From Tieghemiomyces parasiticus (lineage: Eukaryota > Kickxellomycota > Dimargaritomycetes > Dimargaritales > Dimargaritaceae): a DNA stretch of 64,000 bases. The stretch lies in contig JANBPT010000032.1 of assembly GCA_027575765.1 (NCBI GenBank), positions 1 through 64,000 on the forward strand. Reading direction: 5' to 3'. Made by a program: the position numbers and the translations under genes. Under the pieces are notes generated by a model. That model worked only from the letters and a program-made list of their open reading frames with translations. It ran no database searches and had not been told where the DNA came from. How positions within the stretch are numbered: the first letter of the stretch is position 1; each line of letters starts with the position of its first letter. Shown here piece after piece: positions 10,811 to 22,338 of this stretch.

Positions 10811-13800
10811 ATGCCCGACGTCGACTCCGCCCCCACCCGGGCCTCGGGCCCTCAATTGGGCATTATTGAGTACATCATCCTAGACAACTTCATGTGCCAC
10901 GACTACATCCAAGTTAACCTCGGCTCCAAGATCAACTTCGTTATTGGACACAACGGGAGCGGCAAGAGCGCCGTGCTCACGGCCATCGTCGTTGCGTTGG
11001 GTGGTAAGGCCGCAGCCACTCAGCGAGCTACCAGCATGAAGCACCTGATCCGCGAGGGCACTTCCCGGGCCGTTATCACCCTCCGCCTGCGCAACCGTGG
11101 TCGTGATGCCTACCTACCAGAGGTGTACGGCGACGCTGTCATTGTGGAACGCATTCTGTCGCGGGACGGGGCCAGTGGGTACCGGCTGCGGAGCTCGCTC
11201 AACGATCGTGTGGTGTCCACCAAACGGGACGATCTGCTGGCTATCTGTGACCACATGGCCATCCAGATCGACAACCCGCTGAACGTCTTGTCCCAAGACG
11301 CTGCCCGCCAGTTCCTCAACTCCACCACTTCGGAGGAAAAGTACAAGTTCTTCCTCAAGGGCACGCAGCTCGCCCAACTGCAAGCTGACCACGCCGTCAT
11401 CCAGGAAAGCCTCGACACAACCGAGGGCACCGTCCGGCTTAAGAAGGAGCTCCTACCAGGCCTGCTCGCAGAGGCCAAAGAGTACGAGCGCAAGTATAAG
11501 GACCTGCAAAGTGCGCGCGACCTGGCCGTCAAACTGGAGGGTCTCAAGCGAGAGATGGCCTGGGCCCAGGTCGCCGAGAAGGAAGAGGAGTACCGCGCCG
11601 CCGTGGGCCGGGTGGAGCGCGCCGAACGGAAACTGCCGGCCGTTGACGAGGCCATGGCCAAGGAGCAGGCCCGTATGGAGGATTTAGGGGCGCGCACGGC
11701 CCAACTGGAGTCTGAATTGCAGGCGCTGGTGAGCGAGCAGGGCCCTTTGCGGGGCCAACACGAGTCGGTGGCCCGCGAGGTGCGCAGCCTGCAGGAGCAG
11801 GTCAACCGGATCAAGTCGGAGGAACTGGAGATGGACCAGGAGATGAAGGGACTCAAACGACGCCGTACCGCCTTGCAGGAAAGTATCGAACGGGAACAGG
11901 CTCGCGCCCAGATCGATCTACAGCCTGAACGTGACGCCAAGCACGCAGCCATCCGGCAGCACCGCCACCGGCTGGAACGTCTTGAGGAAGACCAAAAAAC
12001 GGCTGCAGCCGACCTGGCCCGGCTGGACCGTGAGCAGCGCGAGCGTCAAACTGAGAGCGACGCCGCGCGAACGCGGCTGCGCGATACAGTCCGGGAGGTC
12101 GATCAGACCCGGCAGACCCTTGATCAGCTGCGCCGCGGCCAGGCCAACCAAATGACCTCGTTCGGCAAGACCGTCCCAGAGGTACTACGCGACATCCAAC
12201 GCGAGACGGGCTGGTCTGGCGGCCGCCCCTTGGGCCCTTTAGGGTTGTACGTCAAGCTCATCCAGCCCCAGTGGGCCGATACTTTAGAGTCGGTGTTGAA
12301 TTGGGTTCTCAACGCCTTTGTCGTAGAGGACCACCACGATCAGCGGCTCCTGGCCGCTATTCTGAAGCGGCACCGGTGCGCCTCGCGTATCATCGTGTCC
12401 AAATTCGAGGCCTTCAATTATGCCGCAGGGGAACCCGCCCCGGAATTCTTGACCATTCTACGCGTGCTCAAATTCGACAACGAGGCTGTCAAGTGTCAGC
12501 TGATTAACAGCCACCGAATTGAGCAAATCATTCTGGTCGAGCAGCGTGCTGAGGCTGACCGTGTCATGAGCAGTAATCAGGGCCAATTCCCACCTAACGT
12601 CACCGCCTGCTATACCGTCGAAGGCTTTCAGGTTGGCCGACGCGGCGGGCTCGCTTCTATGGCCGTCAATCCGTACCGAGGACCCCCACGCTTCGCCCGG
12701 GATATTGAGGCCCGTATCGCCCGCAGTGAGGCCGAATTGCTCGAGCGCGAACGGGCGAGCGAGGAGGCCCGCGCGACCGTAGCAGCCGGGGACGACGCCC
12801 TCCGCCAGCTTTCGCGACAGATTCAGGCGGCACGTCGGGTTGGCCGAGACGCCCAAAATGAGGCCCGTGAGGCGGCCGTCGCGATCGAGAAACTGGAAGA
12901 GGAACTACGGGAACTGGACCCAGCTACCGTGGCTGCGCTCGCCGCCGAATTAGAAGGCCTCGACCGACAGATTGATCTAATCCGTCGCCAGTTCACCGAT
13001 GCCCACCAGCAGCTGGTCCCACTGACCCAGGAACTGGCCGCCCAGCAGGAACGTCGTGAGGAGGTAGAACAGCAGGAACAACGGGTTCGCGCTGCTATCA
13101 ACCAAAATTCTGCAACCACCGACCGGGTCATGGGCGACCGAATTCAGATCGAGAAGCGCCTCGCGCACTGGCGGGGTAAGCGTGAGGAGGCCGAGCAGGC
13201 CGTGGCGGCCGCCCGAGAGACAGCCGATGCCCTGGACGCCGCTGTGGCCATGACGACAGCCCAGGCCACCGAATTCTGTCCCGATCGAGTCGACACGACA
13301 CGGTCCCCTAAACACCTGGACCGCGAGATCACCACCATTGACTGCCGACTCCGGGAGGTCGAACGGGTCCACGGAGCTAACCTGGAGGAGATTGCCCGCG
13401 AGGCCCAGACGAGAATCGAAGCCTACCGGAAGGCCAAGACAGATATTGTAGCAATGGAAACGCTGATTAGCGAATTGCAGGAGGCCGTCCGTATCCGCAC
13501 CGAACGGTGGCACCAGTTCCGTGAGAGCATCGCCGTGCGCGCCAAGGCCAATTTCCTCTGGCACTTGGCCCAACGTGGTTTCGCCGGCCGGCTTGAGATT
13601 GACCATCGTAACCAGCGGCTCAACCCACGCGTGCAGACTGACGATGCGAATATGATTGCCGGGGACGCCGAGGCGGCAGGAGGTGCCACCAACGAAGGAG
13701 GCGCTCCGCCCCTCACCCGTGACAAGGACCCCAAGTCGTTGTCCGGCGGTGAAAAGTCCTTCTCGACCATTTGTCTACTCCTCGCCCTGTGGGAGTCTAT

Positions 13801-14008
13801 GGGGTGCCCAATCCGCGCCCTGGACGAGTACGACGTGTTCCAGGACCAAATTAACCGACGGATCAGTACCCAGATGCTCATCGAGTCGGCCCGTCAAGGA
13901 AGTGACACTCAATACATCCTTATCACCCCGCAGGGCATGAACAGCGTGTCGCTCGGACCGGATGTCCATGTCACCCGTATGAGTGATCCCAAGCGCCGGG
14001 CTGTGTAA
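10811..14008 (+). CDS. SMC6: Structural maintenance of chromosomes protein 6 (SMC5/6 complex)
   Basis: Single exon, 1065 aa, close to the length of yeast and human SMC6. The N-terminal ATPase half has the SMC6-type Walker A GHNGSGKSA at residues 46-54 and a conserved LIREGT segment. Long coiled coils (about 190-440 and 640-930) flank a hinge near 455-640. The C-terminal half carries the ABC signature LSGGEKSFST (about 976) and Walker B with the DE pair in CPIRALDEYDVF (about 1001). The FSTICLLLALWESMG and NRRIS segments separate SMC6 from SMC5. The protein pairs with SMC5 in the nucleus for recombinational repair, replication-fork stability and chromosome segregation, and acts with Nse subunits that are not present here. 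A TATA box lies 108 bp upstream. The gene is convergent with TIM21. Confidence 0.95.
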   Translation: MPDVDSAPTRASGPQLGIIEYIILDNFMCHDYIQVNLGSKINFVIGHNGSGKSAVLTAIVVALGGKAAATQRATSMKHLIREGTSRAVITLRLRNRGRDAYLPEVYGDAVIVERILSRDGASGYRLRSSLNDRVVSTKRDDLLAICDHMAIQIDNPLNVLSQDAARQFLNSTTSEEKYKFFLKGTQLAQLQADHAVIQESLDTTEGTVRLKKELLPGLLAEAKEYERKYKDLQSARDLAVKLEGLKREMAWAQVAEKEEEYRAAVGRVERAERKLPAVDEAMAKEQARMEDLGARTAQLESELQALVSEQGPLRGQHESVAREVRSLQEQVNRIKSEELEMDQEMKGLKRRRTALQESIEREQARAQIDLQPERDAKHAAIRQHRHRLERLEEDQKTAAADLARLDREQRERQTESDAARTRLRDTVREVDQTRQTLDQLRRGQANQMTSFGKTVPEVLRDIQRETGWSGGRPLGPLGLYVKLIQPQWADTLESVLNWVLNAFVVEDHHDQRLLAAILKRHRCASRIIVSKFEAFNYAAGEPAPEFLTILRVLKFDNEAVKCQLINSHRIEQIILVEQRAEADRVMSSNQGQFPPNVTACYTVEGFQVGRRGGLASMAVNPYRGPPRFARDIEARIARSEAELLERERASEEARATVAAGDDALRQLSRQIQAARRVGRDAQNEAREAAVAIEKLEEELRELDPATVAALAAELEGLDRQIDLIRRQFTDAHQQLVPLTQELAAQQERREEVEQQEQRVRAAINQNSATTDRVMGDRIQIEKRLAHWRGKREEAEQAVAAARETADALDAAVAMTTAQATEFCPDRVDTTRSPKHLDREITTIDCRLREVERVHGANLEEIAREAQTRIEAYRKAKTDIVAMETLISELQEAVRIRTERWHQFRESIAVRAKANFLWHLAQRGFAGRLEIDHRNQRLNPRVQTDDANMIAGDAEAAGGATNEGGAPPLTRDKDPKSLSGGEKSFSTICLLLALWESMGCPIRALDEYDVFQDQINRRISTQMLIESARQGSDTQYILITPQGMNSVSLGPDVHVTRMSDPKRRAV

Positions 14009-14317
14009 CTGCGTGTACTTTTTTGGTAAGTACACAGTACGCAGCCCCCCCCCCCTTGCTAACCCTGTAGTTTTAAAATATAAATAGCCGCAACTATGAC
14101 TTAGCTGGTACTATATTTTTATTTTTAGAGGTGACTAGGGAGCGCGGAATAACGTTTTCGGGATCGACATGTTGGGCTGGATTTGGATGTCCAATGGGCG
14201 AGGGGAAGTGCTTCAACAGGTCATATACCAATTTTATTAATAACGGTGTAAAGGGCGGCTTCTTCTCGACCTGGTCCACCGTACCTCGGGGTAATGCAAG
14301 TTAGCACCATGTATGAA
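14009..14317. other. Convergent intergenic spacer
   Basis: The 309-bp spacer between the stops of SMC6 (plus) and TIM21 (minus) holds an 11-nt C run at 14045-14055 and AT-rich 3'-end sequence. No gene is seen. Confidence 0.6.
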
Positions 14318-15197
14318 TCACCGGTCGCGGAACGACGCGATCCAGTCCCGAGCGTGGTCATAGGCGACGAGGCTGCACTGCTTGGTGACATGCCAAGCTC
14401 GACAACCCTCTGTGACGATAAAAGCCTGGGTGTCAGCTAGGGTCTCCCGCCAGGCCGGCGGCGGGGCCGGACGGCTCGTGTCCACCACGATCCGCCAGGA
14501 CGATCGACCATGGCCGGGCACCTCCACTAGGATATAGTTGTAGTGCCACACCCCCCGCGCGTCCTTGCTCAGTTCGAGTTTGACGGTACCGGTGTCTTTC
14601 GGGCCCTCAATGTAAAACCGGATCAGCAAGTGTTCAACCCCACGGGCGTCCCGGGTCAGGGTGTGGTTAATGGTGCGGTTACGGGCCATACGGGATCCCG
14701 GGTCGCCGTATCCCTTGATGGGTGTGCCCACGTACTTGATCACGTCCGGGTCGTGCCGGATCCTTTGAAGGGCGTCTGAGAACCACCGGATGTGACCCTC
14801 GGAACCCAGGAGGTCTGAGAAGAGAAAATATGGAACGCCACCGAGGATCGCGAGGCCGACGCAAATAACGGCCAGGTTGCCGGTGGTGCGGGCGGCCGAC
14901 TGGACCCGGTAGATCAAGGCCTGAGTGTTGACTAAGCGAGTCAGCTGAAGGCGGGGACGGAACGCGGGAGGTCGGGGATGGGGCCCACGGCAGGAACGAC
15001 CGCTGAGAGATGATTTCCGCGGAAAAGGGAGCGTGGTGAACCGCTGACTGCATTGGGACGGCGGAATGATGGTTGTATCGACAAACGAAGGGGCAAGTGA
15101 AAGGCAAAGAGGGGTTAGGGGCAATAGGCTCAACCGTTCGCAGCCACGCCAGAGAACCTACGCCAGGTCGTTTGGATAGGGTTACCACGCGTTCCAT
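14318..15197 (-). CDS. TIM21: Mitochondrial import inner membrane translocase subunit Tim21
   Basis: The conserved core has a transmembrane segment (NLAVICVGLAILGGVPYFLF), then the Tim21 intermembrane-space domain with VIKYVGTPIKGYGDPGSR and an amphipathic C-terminal part rich in beta-strands. Tim21 binds the Tom22 presequence side and links the TIM23 translocase to the respiratory chain. The core frame has no ATG upstream of the membrane segment, so an upstream exon is needed. My best model is exon 1 at 15197-15162 (12 codons, MERVVTLSKRPG, basic like a presequence), a GTAGGT donor, a CCTTCAG acceptor and exon 2 at 14944-14318. The phases match and give 220 aa, a usual size for the family. 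Identity is firm; the N-terminal splice choice is inference, and another in-phase acceptor exists about 21 nt further on (CACTCAG). Confidence 0.8.
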
Positions 15198-15773
15198 GGA
15201 TCCGGACTTCTGTCGAAACGCTAGCCGCTTCCTTAAGCCATGGCAACTTACCCGAGCACCGAGTTGCCGAGTACGCCAGGAACGGTCCGAGGTGCCATTC
15301 GTCCATACGTGAGAGGGGCCCAACGGAGCGCATTCGAGACTCCGCAGTTGGACATGGTTGCTAGACGGAGAGACATGGCTAGCAAAGGGATCAGTCTCTG
15401 CGACGGCCAGGGAATAAAGGTACGTACGCGACCAACGTTAATATGGTCAAGATCCGGAATGCTTTATCTAGGCAACTTATGTGGAGGCTACAGTATAAAT
15501 GAGATGGTGTACGCTGCCTGACAACATGATTGGAAGTGGGTATGCCGTGACCGGCGCTGATCCCATCGAGCTCAAAATCTGGTAAGCACTAAACGCTCTG
15601 CCGTGTGGCGTTCCCAACAATTACTACCATCCCCTGCCATTAAAAAGGAAAATACTCGGGATACCACCCAGTCTTTACTGAACGTTCGGAACCGTAGAAC
15701 TGTGACATGCCAAAACGAAGCGGTCCAAACCTAAGGACCCTGCCACTACCACGAAATCCTTCTCGGAGCCCAT
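15198..15773. other. Intergenic, 0.6 kb
   Basis: Lies between the 3' end of PUF6 and the 5' end of TIM21, both on the minus strand. No gene or RNA signature is seen. Confidence 0.6.
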
Positions 15774-17688
15774 CTACGATGACAGAGCGGTCAGAAGGGT
15801 TAAGGGTCCCTTGTTCTCGTCACTAGCCGCGGCCTTGATGGCTTTCTTGTGGGCGCCTAGGGCCTGACGCACGTCTGAGCCGCAGGTCGGGTGATTAGCC
15901 AGGGCCGAAAGCAGGTAGGCGCCCTCCCCCAGGGCCACTTTGGCGGCGTGACCCTGGACTGCCCTCCACAGCTGAGGGGCCACCTGAGTCCGGTCTGCCC
16001 GAGTAACATGGAGCGGCTTGTCACCCTTCTCGGCACGGACGAGGGCGGCCAGCGCGTGCCGGGCCACCGAACTGTTCAACACGTGGTTCTCATTGTCCTC
16101 CAGGGGTTCGGCAGCGAGGGCTTCGGCCAGCTTAGCCACGACGGGGCGTGTATCAACCTCGGCGTTCAGGAGGTAGTCCACCAGGACTTGAGATGGGTAG
16201 GTTTCGACCAGGGACTCGGACGCGTGCTCGGTAAAGTAGGCCTGGAGGTGAGGTTCGAGGGCCTTGCGCAGCTCCTTCTCACGAAGCATCGGGTTCTTCT
16301 TACTTGTGGCCGCCCGCAGGGTATCGAGACTTGCCAGCCGCTGGATCTGGTCGTGGATCAAGTACTTGTGCGCCCGTCCGGCAAATAGGTAGGCCAGAGT
16401 GCAGCGTCCCGAGGCGCTGGCCATCAGGTCACCTAGCTCTTTGGCCATCTCGGTCACAATGAGCTTGTTTACGAGTACGGTATCATCCACCAAGTCGAAC
16501 ACAGCCAAGATCACCAAAAACCCGTACTCGTCGTCACACACCTTCTTGACGTAGGGCTTAAGCGCCTTGATGATGTTCCGCCGTTCCTTGGTATTGGCCC
16601 GCGCAATGACCTGCATGGCCACCTGCGAACCGTCCTTGGTGTGGAGAATTTCTGGCACGTGCTCCTTGAGCAGGTCTACCATCCGGGTCGCCTCGGCGTC
16701 AGTGGCCTGTGTCAGGTACTCCAAGGCCGCGTGGTGCAACAGGCTGAAGGTAATGGTGCCCTTGTTGACGGCCTGGGTGACATGGTCCAAGATATTGCGC
16801 AGGATGGCTTCACGCTTCTGCGGGGCCTCGGCCAGGATGTCAGCCAGCGACCGGCTGTCATCCTTCTTCTTAAACAAGGAAAACTCTCGCCCGTAAAACT
16901 CCTGGATCATCTGCCGGCGCTGCTTCGGCGTGGCATAGGCCACGTAGATCTCTTCCAGGGCCTCGGCGGCGTCGCGGTGGGTAATGAGCTTCGGGATGAA
17001 TTGGTCGAATTCCTGGATAATCTCGCCGCGACGCTTGGGGCAGTATATCATTACCTTGAGGAGCAGGTGCCGCGGGTAGGTCTGACGGATCATTTTGAGG
17101 TAGTTGCCTTTTAGCTCGTCCGCGATCAGGTAGCGCTGCTGCGGGGTCCCGTTCTTCAGGCAGGTCTGCAAGATACGCGAGCCATCCTCCTTGAAGCACA
17201 TCTCGGCGATATGTCCCTCGAGAATACCCACTAGCTTATCAACGACGCCCTTCTGGGCCGCGGCATCCAACGCGGAAGACCGGGCGTCTTCCCAGAGCGC
17301 CTTGGCCTGCACGATGACCTCGTGCTTGGGCTTCCGGAAACCTGGGCCCCGCTTGTTGGTAGGCTCGGCATTGGCACCAGTTACCGGCTTTGCTGAGACT
17401 TGCGTGTGGTCATGGTTAAGTGGAAAAAAAGGAACAAAAATGTGCCAGATGAGTCGAGGTCGGCTTAAACGAGGAAGAGAGTCGGGTGATAGAAGGGCGG
17501 CCGGTCAGGGCGAGTAGTTATCCACCAGCCTGTTTTCTGTGGTTAGCCCGTCCTCCTTCCTACTTACTTTCTTCGGTACTGGGTGCCTTCCGCTTGTTAT
17601 TGTACTTGCTCTTGTCGCTCGGGGTACCGCTGGGCTTTTTGCCCAATTTAGGGTGAGGGGGCTTAAAACGCTGGGAGGCGGGCGCCAT
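15774..17688 (-). CDS. PUF6: Pumilio-family ribosome biogenesis protein Puf6/PUM3
   Basis: Two exons: 17688-17568 and 17392-15774, with a 175-nt intron (GTAAGT donor, CTCAG acceptor). The joined frame gives 579 aa. The N-terminal 70 residues are basic and Lys/Pro-rich (nuclear/nucleolar type). They are followed by degenerate Pumilio repeats, visible as Puf-like helices such as CFKEDGSRILQTCLKNGT, HTKDGSQVAMQVIARANTKER and DDEYGFLVILAVFDLVDDT. The C-terminal part matches the CPL (Penguin-like) region characteristic of Puf6/PUM3. These nucleolar proteins bind RNA or DNA without strict base specificity and are needed for 60S ribosome assembly; yeast Puf6 also represses ASH1 mRNA. The splice model is well supported because phase is kept and the exon 1 frame otherwise stops immediately. 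Confidence 0.9.
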
Positions 17689-19088
17689 GGTGGATAAGAA
17701 TAGTGGTGGAGGAGGGGAGGTACTGGCAATGAAGTGAATCACAGGAACGCACTATGGCATGCGGAACTGGCAATTGGTCAAAGTGCTCGGTGAGGGTGTT
17801 CGCTTTCCAATTGCGTCAAGTAGTACTTGCTATATCTTTCTCCACGGCAACCACTGGAGTGCGCTGAAAAATAAAATATAAAGACCACCTGGAACAGCGG
17901 ACAGTAGCTTCACCGTATGCCATTATGGCAGGGAGCCCGACTGGTTGGCGGGTACTACGAAAGCCTAAAAAAGAAGAAAAAATAAAATGGGGCTTTAGAG
18001 GTGGTAAAGTATAATCACGTGATAAAATAGGTTCGATGAGGTAGGTGATAGTGGCCTTGTTTTGTAATGGAAAAGCAGTTGTAGTCCAATGCAGGCCTAA
18101 GGGCCAACCTAAAAATAGGCCGGACAATTAGGTTACATGAGTTGGCGACCTTTTTCGCTCTAATTAACTACCATACCATAGTAGCTTGAAAAGATCACCG
18201 AAGTATATGATGGGTGGTAAGGCTGCTACAATATTCTTGATAAAGAAAGCCTAGGTGATCGAGTCGTTGAATAGTGCTTATCCGATTATTCAGACATCCG
18301 CAACGTACTACGTCGAGCTCATAAGGCTCTCATCTACATGGCGCACTCTGACACTGTAAACCGCTAAAACTAGAGTAGAGAGAGCAGGGGGGTGACGACC
18401 GGCTTTCTAATAACCTACTGTATTTTGCAGAGGTGTTCACATAGAAGCAGATTAATTTTAGCGTCTGTTGAGATTACTATTATGCGCTACCCGCTCGCAA
18501 ACTGTGCGTCTTGTGTAACGCGTTGTTTGCACGGGCTGTGACCAGCCAGTATGCGGCGTCGCATTTTGCGCCAGAACTAATGAATCCTGCGTTGCGCCCA
18601 TTGCTGTTGATGTCGCCAGGTCCTCGAGCTGCACCGACAGTGCCAAGGTAGACGCTACTTGCCATACCAGCCTAGGCCAATGTCATCGATGGCTGGGCTA
18701 AAAACTGATCGGGTATATTATTAATCACCATTGATGATTATTATGGTCGAAATAATCGCCGACTTACGATCGCAGCCTTAACAGCGGCCTCGCACCTGGA
18801 TTCGGAACGACCACGATAAGCCGAGTCCATCGAAGTTGCCGGCACCGTTTGATGCATCATCCTAAGTTGAGTCTTTCTTATGATAGCATGCTTCAATGTC
18901 CTCTCGTCTCTTTCATGCTGTGTTTTTCCCTGCTGTTTTTCTACGATGTATTCATTTCTGCTGCCACTTTACATCAACAGTTGGAAATCAAGGCCGGAAT
19001 CGATATATAGTATCTGTCCACCGGCCGCCTCAATAAACGAGAGACTGCCCTATAACCCCTTTACTTTTCTATCGTATTCCCAACCCCC

Positions 19089-19325
19089 GTGGATTACTAC
19101 ACCGCCATCCTCTTGAGCCTCCAGGCCAACAATGAGATTCTGGAGTGGTTCCAGTATGCAAAGTCCCAGGATGATGCTGGTGATGGTGGTCTGGCATCTG
19201 CCAAGGCTGCAAAGCACAAGGCCACTACTACTGCAGACCAGAATCTGTGGGTGAAGTGCCAGCATAATGGCTGTTCCCCCATCAGGTTCACAAAAAACTT
19301 TCCTGTTCTGTTATCACAGGGCTAG
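19089..19325 (+). other. Isolated coding-like fragment
   Basis: A 78-codon frame, GTG at its first position rather than ATG, reads DYYTAILLSLQANNEILEWF and continues with a KCQHNGC motif. Third positions are mostly C/G and the sequence reads like real protein, unlike its surroundings. There is no ATG start nearby and the flanks are AT-rich non-coding DNA. It may be an exon of an unseen gene or a relic of a mobile element. No family is recognised. Confidence 0.25.
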
Positions 19326-19524
19326 GGCGTGACAAAAGCAAGCTACTTGGGTCACTCTCCATTCAACGTAATAGAGGGAAGGCACTCTAGAGGTGAGTCG
19401 GTTGGGCAGAGAAGCCTCATCTAAGAAATGAATGGAACAACTGCAGCCTGCTGTGAGACTGCTTACTAATAGGCTCGACCTTTAGCCATTCTACTGAAAT
19501 TCCCACTTTGCTGTATGTTCATCG

Positions 19525-19656
19525 ACGCAAACGCACACGCAAACGGTTCGACTCGTTAAACGTACAATTTACCGCCATCCAAACGCAAACTCACGGGACA
19601 CACGCCGCAAATACTACACACTGGTGATGTGATATCCATCGTTACATGGCGCAAAC
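19525..19656 (+). repeat. Cluster of ACGCAAAC motifs
   Basis: ACGCAAAC occurs exactly at 19525-19532, 19537-19544 and 19583-19590, with GCGCAAAC at 19649-19656 and looser GCAAA copies nearby. Same orientation and tight clustering suggest protein-binding sites or a degenerate short tandem array. Confidence 0.45.
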
Positions 19657-22327
19657 TCATTTGCAAATAATGGAATGGTGTCCCCTTTTAGGGTACTCCA
19701 CCTTTATTATTCCAATAATAAAATATTACAATATAGAACCGGTCGACCTTGCAAACCACCCTCTTTCCCTATCTTTACTCTTTGTTTTATTGGGGTCTCT
19801 CACCCTCGCCTGCAGTCCCCCTTGCTGCGTGCGGGTATTCTTTTCTCTCTTTTTCCCCTTTTGTTTCGTTTTCTCTTTCCATCCGTATCCCACCGACCAG
19901 TTCTACTGGTCTTCTCCATTTATGTACCGGATTTTTTTCAATGAAATTGTCGTGCAGGCAATAATAGTATACCGATGGTACTATGTAGCGCAGGTTCATG
20001 GGCGTACCTATATTTGGGTGGTCATTAATCCCACCACACCCGGCAAAAGCGGCCTTAAGGACTATGATGTCAGTTTCCTAGAGTAGAGGGCCGGAATGCA
20101 CTCATCCAAGACGGACTGGCTGGTATACCGGTGCGCGACTGGGATTAATGAGAGGGCAATCGTTTAGCGGCCATTTCCTAATAAAGGTAAAAGGATGTAC
20201 TTTAACCATCGCCAATCACGGCCCATTAGCCTACCTATACGATTTTTCTTGTCTGTGCACCATCCACTATTAGAACCGATTGAGAGCGATCCGAGTGGTA
20301 GTCCATAGGGCAGAAACTGTGAAAGCAGACCAGCGGTCCGCTCTTGCCACTGTCCTCGCTATGGCTGCCCTCAGCTGGAAAATGGAAGAGAAGAGTGGGT
20401 ATATGGGGTGTGGCATAGAGGACTACGGACCAATCGCGAGTTTATCGGATATCATTACAACCCGACTTCCTTCACCCCTAGCGAGGTGGGAAATGGGTAA
20501 ATCATGACCTAGAGCGGGCCGAGGAGCCATAAGGCCGTGGTGTGTGGTGGGTCCTTTAATAAGAAGGAACTGAGAAGGATGTGAATCAGTACAGGGGTGG
20601 ACTATTGGGCCTGGAGGTATGTCCAGTCGGTACACAGTGGGCTGAGAATGCCAATGTATAGTGATCTTAGGGTATTTTTGGGGCTGGGTATTTCGGACTA
20701 ACTGATAAATAAGAGGTTGCAAACCCATCGGTTATAGACTGCGTATGAAGAAATAGTCACACATAGTATAAATATATTATTTGATCCGCAAAATTATCCA
20801 TATGCAGAAATTTGGTACACTGGTACCTATTCAAGGCTTCCGTAACCAATGCTTACATGGCGGAACGGTGAAGTACTGGAATACGCACGGAGGCATGATT
20901 GAGTGTCTCGGGAAGATTCCCCGTCGATAGGTCACCCCCATTGGCGATGCACGACATATTGCTGGTACAGCCATAGAGGCAAAATCAGCCGACTGACTGA
21001 CCGACGTTTCAGCTAATGGTCGAATCTGATAATGCTGGTCGGGCCCTCAGCTGACCAAAACTTACTGTAGATGGTGGCGATGGAAAAGGGCTGACGGTTA
21101 GTCATCAGTGAAGTACGGTAGAAGTCCCAACCAATTCCGTTTAGCTCAGCGACGGTCAGAACTGATATTCCGAGGAATCATGGTTACCAGTCCCGCCCTA
21201 AAGCCGATTAACCAAGGGGTCGCTGAATTAGCTTTGGCAGTCATACGGCTTACCACCATTGGTCCCCACAGGTTCAAGGGTGCTGGATTTAACGTACTTC
21301 TGGACTGGACCGCCGGCACTTCCGCTGCTTGGCTTGTTCAGTGGCCTCCAGGCTGGTGTTTGTGGATTACCAACTCACACGAAGTTAGTCACTCGCCGGA
21401 CGGCTGACTTGTCTCGTGAGAAAGGTGTTCCATTGAACTGTTACCCTAATTTTCGTTGGCGGGAAGATGCCGTCTAAATGCTGGTGGAGAAACCCTGACG
21501 GTTGGTGCCGACAACCTTAGGTAAAGCGTGGACTTCTGTTCCACTGTGAACTAGTCAAATCCTCAAGTCTGTCATGTTGCTTTAGTTGGTTCTGGACCCC
21601 CCTCCCTTCCCCTCGTAAACCTAAAGAAAAATTCACGAGGCGACGGGCTACGCTAACTAGATTACCAGCTCAGAGGCCACTGCGTACCACACCCAGTTTC
21701 GTCAGAAAGAAATGCCAAGCCGGTGCTTGTATGAAGCTCGGGACAACGATAACGGATAATCTTACCGGTACCGGTTTCCCTGACCCGAACAGTCCGTCAC
21801 TATTGAATAAAGAGGTGAAAGTGAAGGTACTACATCTACCCAACCAATCGATAATCATTGAGCGTATTCTAAACGCGGTAACCTGGGAAGCTGTTGTTGC
21901 ATAGACCACCACGAACCACTTTCCATACCAAACTGGGAAAATGGTGGTATACGGTGTTTGTTTTTTTAACCTTGCCTTGCAGACCTTCTATTCGACGAAT
22001 GCAGATCTTCTACTAACCTCTGGTATTATGAGGAGCTCCTCCGGGGAGAATATCTGAAGTAGCAGTAGGTATGGAATTTATTCAACTCGGCATTGTCCGC
22101 GGAGGGGGGGCGAGTAAACGCTTAGTTGGCCCCGAGGACGCACGAGGATCAACTCAGTCCCATCAGAGTACTGGTGATTGGCGTTTTGCCCAGAGTCGGC
22201 TGAGCTGTGCAGGTGGGACGTAGGTAATCCGGGCGAATCTGCTTGATAAAAATAGTTCGGGCAGACCTTGAAATAGACTTCAGAGGAGCATCGGTCGGTT
22301 CGGACCCGATGGGAATGGGGGTGGAGT

Positions 22328-22338
22328 GGGGGGGGGGG
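22328..22338 (+). repeat. Poly-G tract (11)
   Basis: Uninterrupted run of 11 G in intergenic DNA. Confidence 0.9.

Noticed and set aside
11110..11952. 280-codon open frame opposite SMC6
   Set aside because: Ser/Arg-rich text complementary to coiled-coil codons; SMC6 is certain on the other strand.
19646..20086. 146-codon hydrophobic plus-strand frame
   Set aside because: The hydrophobic run comes from a pyrimidine-rich tract (Phe/Leu/Ser codons); the rest lacks coding character.
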